53,624 nucleotides of DNA from an uncultured Capnocytophaga sp. (lineage in GTDB: Bacteria; Bacteroidota; Bacteroidia; Flavobacteriales; Flavobacteriaceae): assembly GCF_937936315.1 (NCBI RefSeq), contig NZ_CALGWU010000043.1, positions 1 through 53,624 on the forward strand. The letters are read 5' to 3'. Both the position numbers and the translations under genes were made by a program. The notes below the pieces were generated by a model. It saw nothing but the letters and a program-made list of their open reading frames with translations, ran no database searches and had not been told where the DNA came from. Positions 53,186 to 53,624 of the stretch are shown here, in pieces. The stretch's first letter is position 1; the number at the start of each line of letters is the position of its first letter.

Positions 53186-53624
53186 GATGCAGGTAGGAAA
53201 ATTTTTGGAGGTCGTACCATAGATGAGATGCTCGAAAACTATGTAGAGGTTGCTCATACTTTTAGAAACCGTCCTGATTTATGGAAAAAAATAGAAGAAG
53301 GCGCTTTAAGTAGCAATGCCGCTATGCGTGAAGGTACACAGCATATGCTTTCCACCTTTAAGAAAAACCCTAAAAAATATACGCCTGAAAACATTGAGCA
53401 TTTAGATATGAAGTTTGAAAAAGGTTTAGATGATATCTGTGCCAACTGCCGTTATGACGTGAAGTTTAACAATAACCGAAATGAAGGTCTACCTTTATTT
53501 GAAGAGTTCAAAAGCTATAATACTGAAACTTGGAGTAAAATAGCTAATGATAAAGGTTTTATTCAACAGTTTAAAAGCTACTTGAACACAGAAGGTATCG
53601 AAAAAATAGAAGATTTAGCTTATG
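53186..53624 (+). pseudogene. Orphan second copy of the carrier's toxin module, cut by window end
   Basis: The frame reads DAGRKIFGGRTIDEML without a start codon and follows carrier residues 1564 onward almost identically. It differs in a short patch (KFNNNRNEGLPLF versus KFSRKYDEDLPLF). The homology begins exactly at the module boundary and has no signal peptide or carrier, so it is a silent cassette. It aligns base for base to 50434-50872. The end lies outside the window. Confidence 0.85.

Noticed and set aside
1..53624. CRISPR arrays, rRNA genes, complete insertion sequences
   Set aside because: No regularly spaced repeat-spacer array, rRNA sequence or intact transposase with terminal inverted repeats was seen.

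Overview
The window comes from a low-GC member of the Bacteroidota, most likely a Flavobacteriaceae close to Capnocytophaga. The evidence is lineage-specific gene content (GldA of the gliding machinery, an S46 dipeptidyl-peptidase, TonB-dependent receptor, type IX secretion C-terminal domain, TANFOR-like secreted protein). Promoters also fit the Bacteroidota pattern: at least a dozen genes are preceded by TAnnTTTG, usually with TTTG, TTG or TTAG about 19-20 bases upstream. Shine-Dalgarno sequences are mostly absent.

Positions 1-29160 are an ordinary chromosomal backbone: uvrA; a minus-strand group of a SWIM zinc-finger protein and two tandem HEAT-like paralogues; a lipoprotein; prfC; gldA; an S46 peptidase; a MATE exporter; ychF-tpiA; hemE-lspA-mutS2; a TonB-dependent receptor; rpsP-rimM; a lone transketolase C-terminal subunit with yicC-gmk-nadD; a low-molecular-weight phosphatase; and recR. 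Intergenic spaces carry recurring short repeats.

Positions 29267-40400 are an AT-rich accessory island between recR and an SGNH hydrolase gene. A tight operon encodes a PLD-SNF2 helicase, an Eco57I-like N6-adenine methyltransferase and a RecF/SMC-like ATPase. A second unit with its own promoter encodes an unrecognised 328-residue soluble protein and an overlapping four-helix membrane protein. A serine recombinase gene with an internal deletion closes the island. The island is bracketed by 39-bp imperfect direct repeats (33/39 identical) that contain the promoters of the first island gene and of the first gene beyond it. I read this as a restriction-like antiphage locus combined with a possible membrane-associated second module. 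It lacks the hallmark genes of BREX and DISARM.

Positions 40429-44884 return to backbone: SGNH hydrolase, a RecQ without the usual zinc cysteines, a DUF3109-like cysteine-rich protein and a Met-type tRNA. Downstream of the tRNA is the N-terminal remnant of a tyrosine integrase, spliced directly into a 5'-truncated T9SS adhesin.

Positions 45745-53624 form a polymorphic toxin array: a 1777-residue secreted TANFOR/metallopeptidase-like carrier with a C-terminal toxin module, a candidate immunity gene carrying an internal (AT)n tract, a start-less orphan toxin module, its candidate immunity gene, and a second copy of the carrier's own C-terminal module that runs off the window end.
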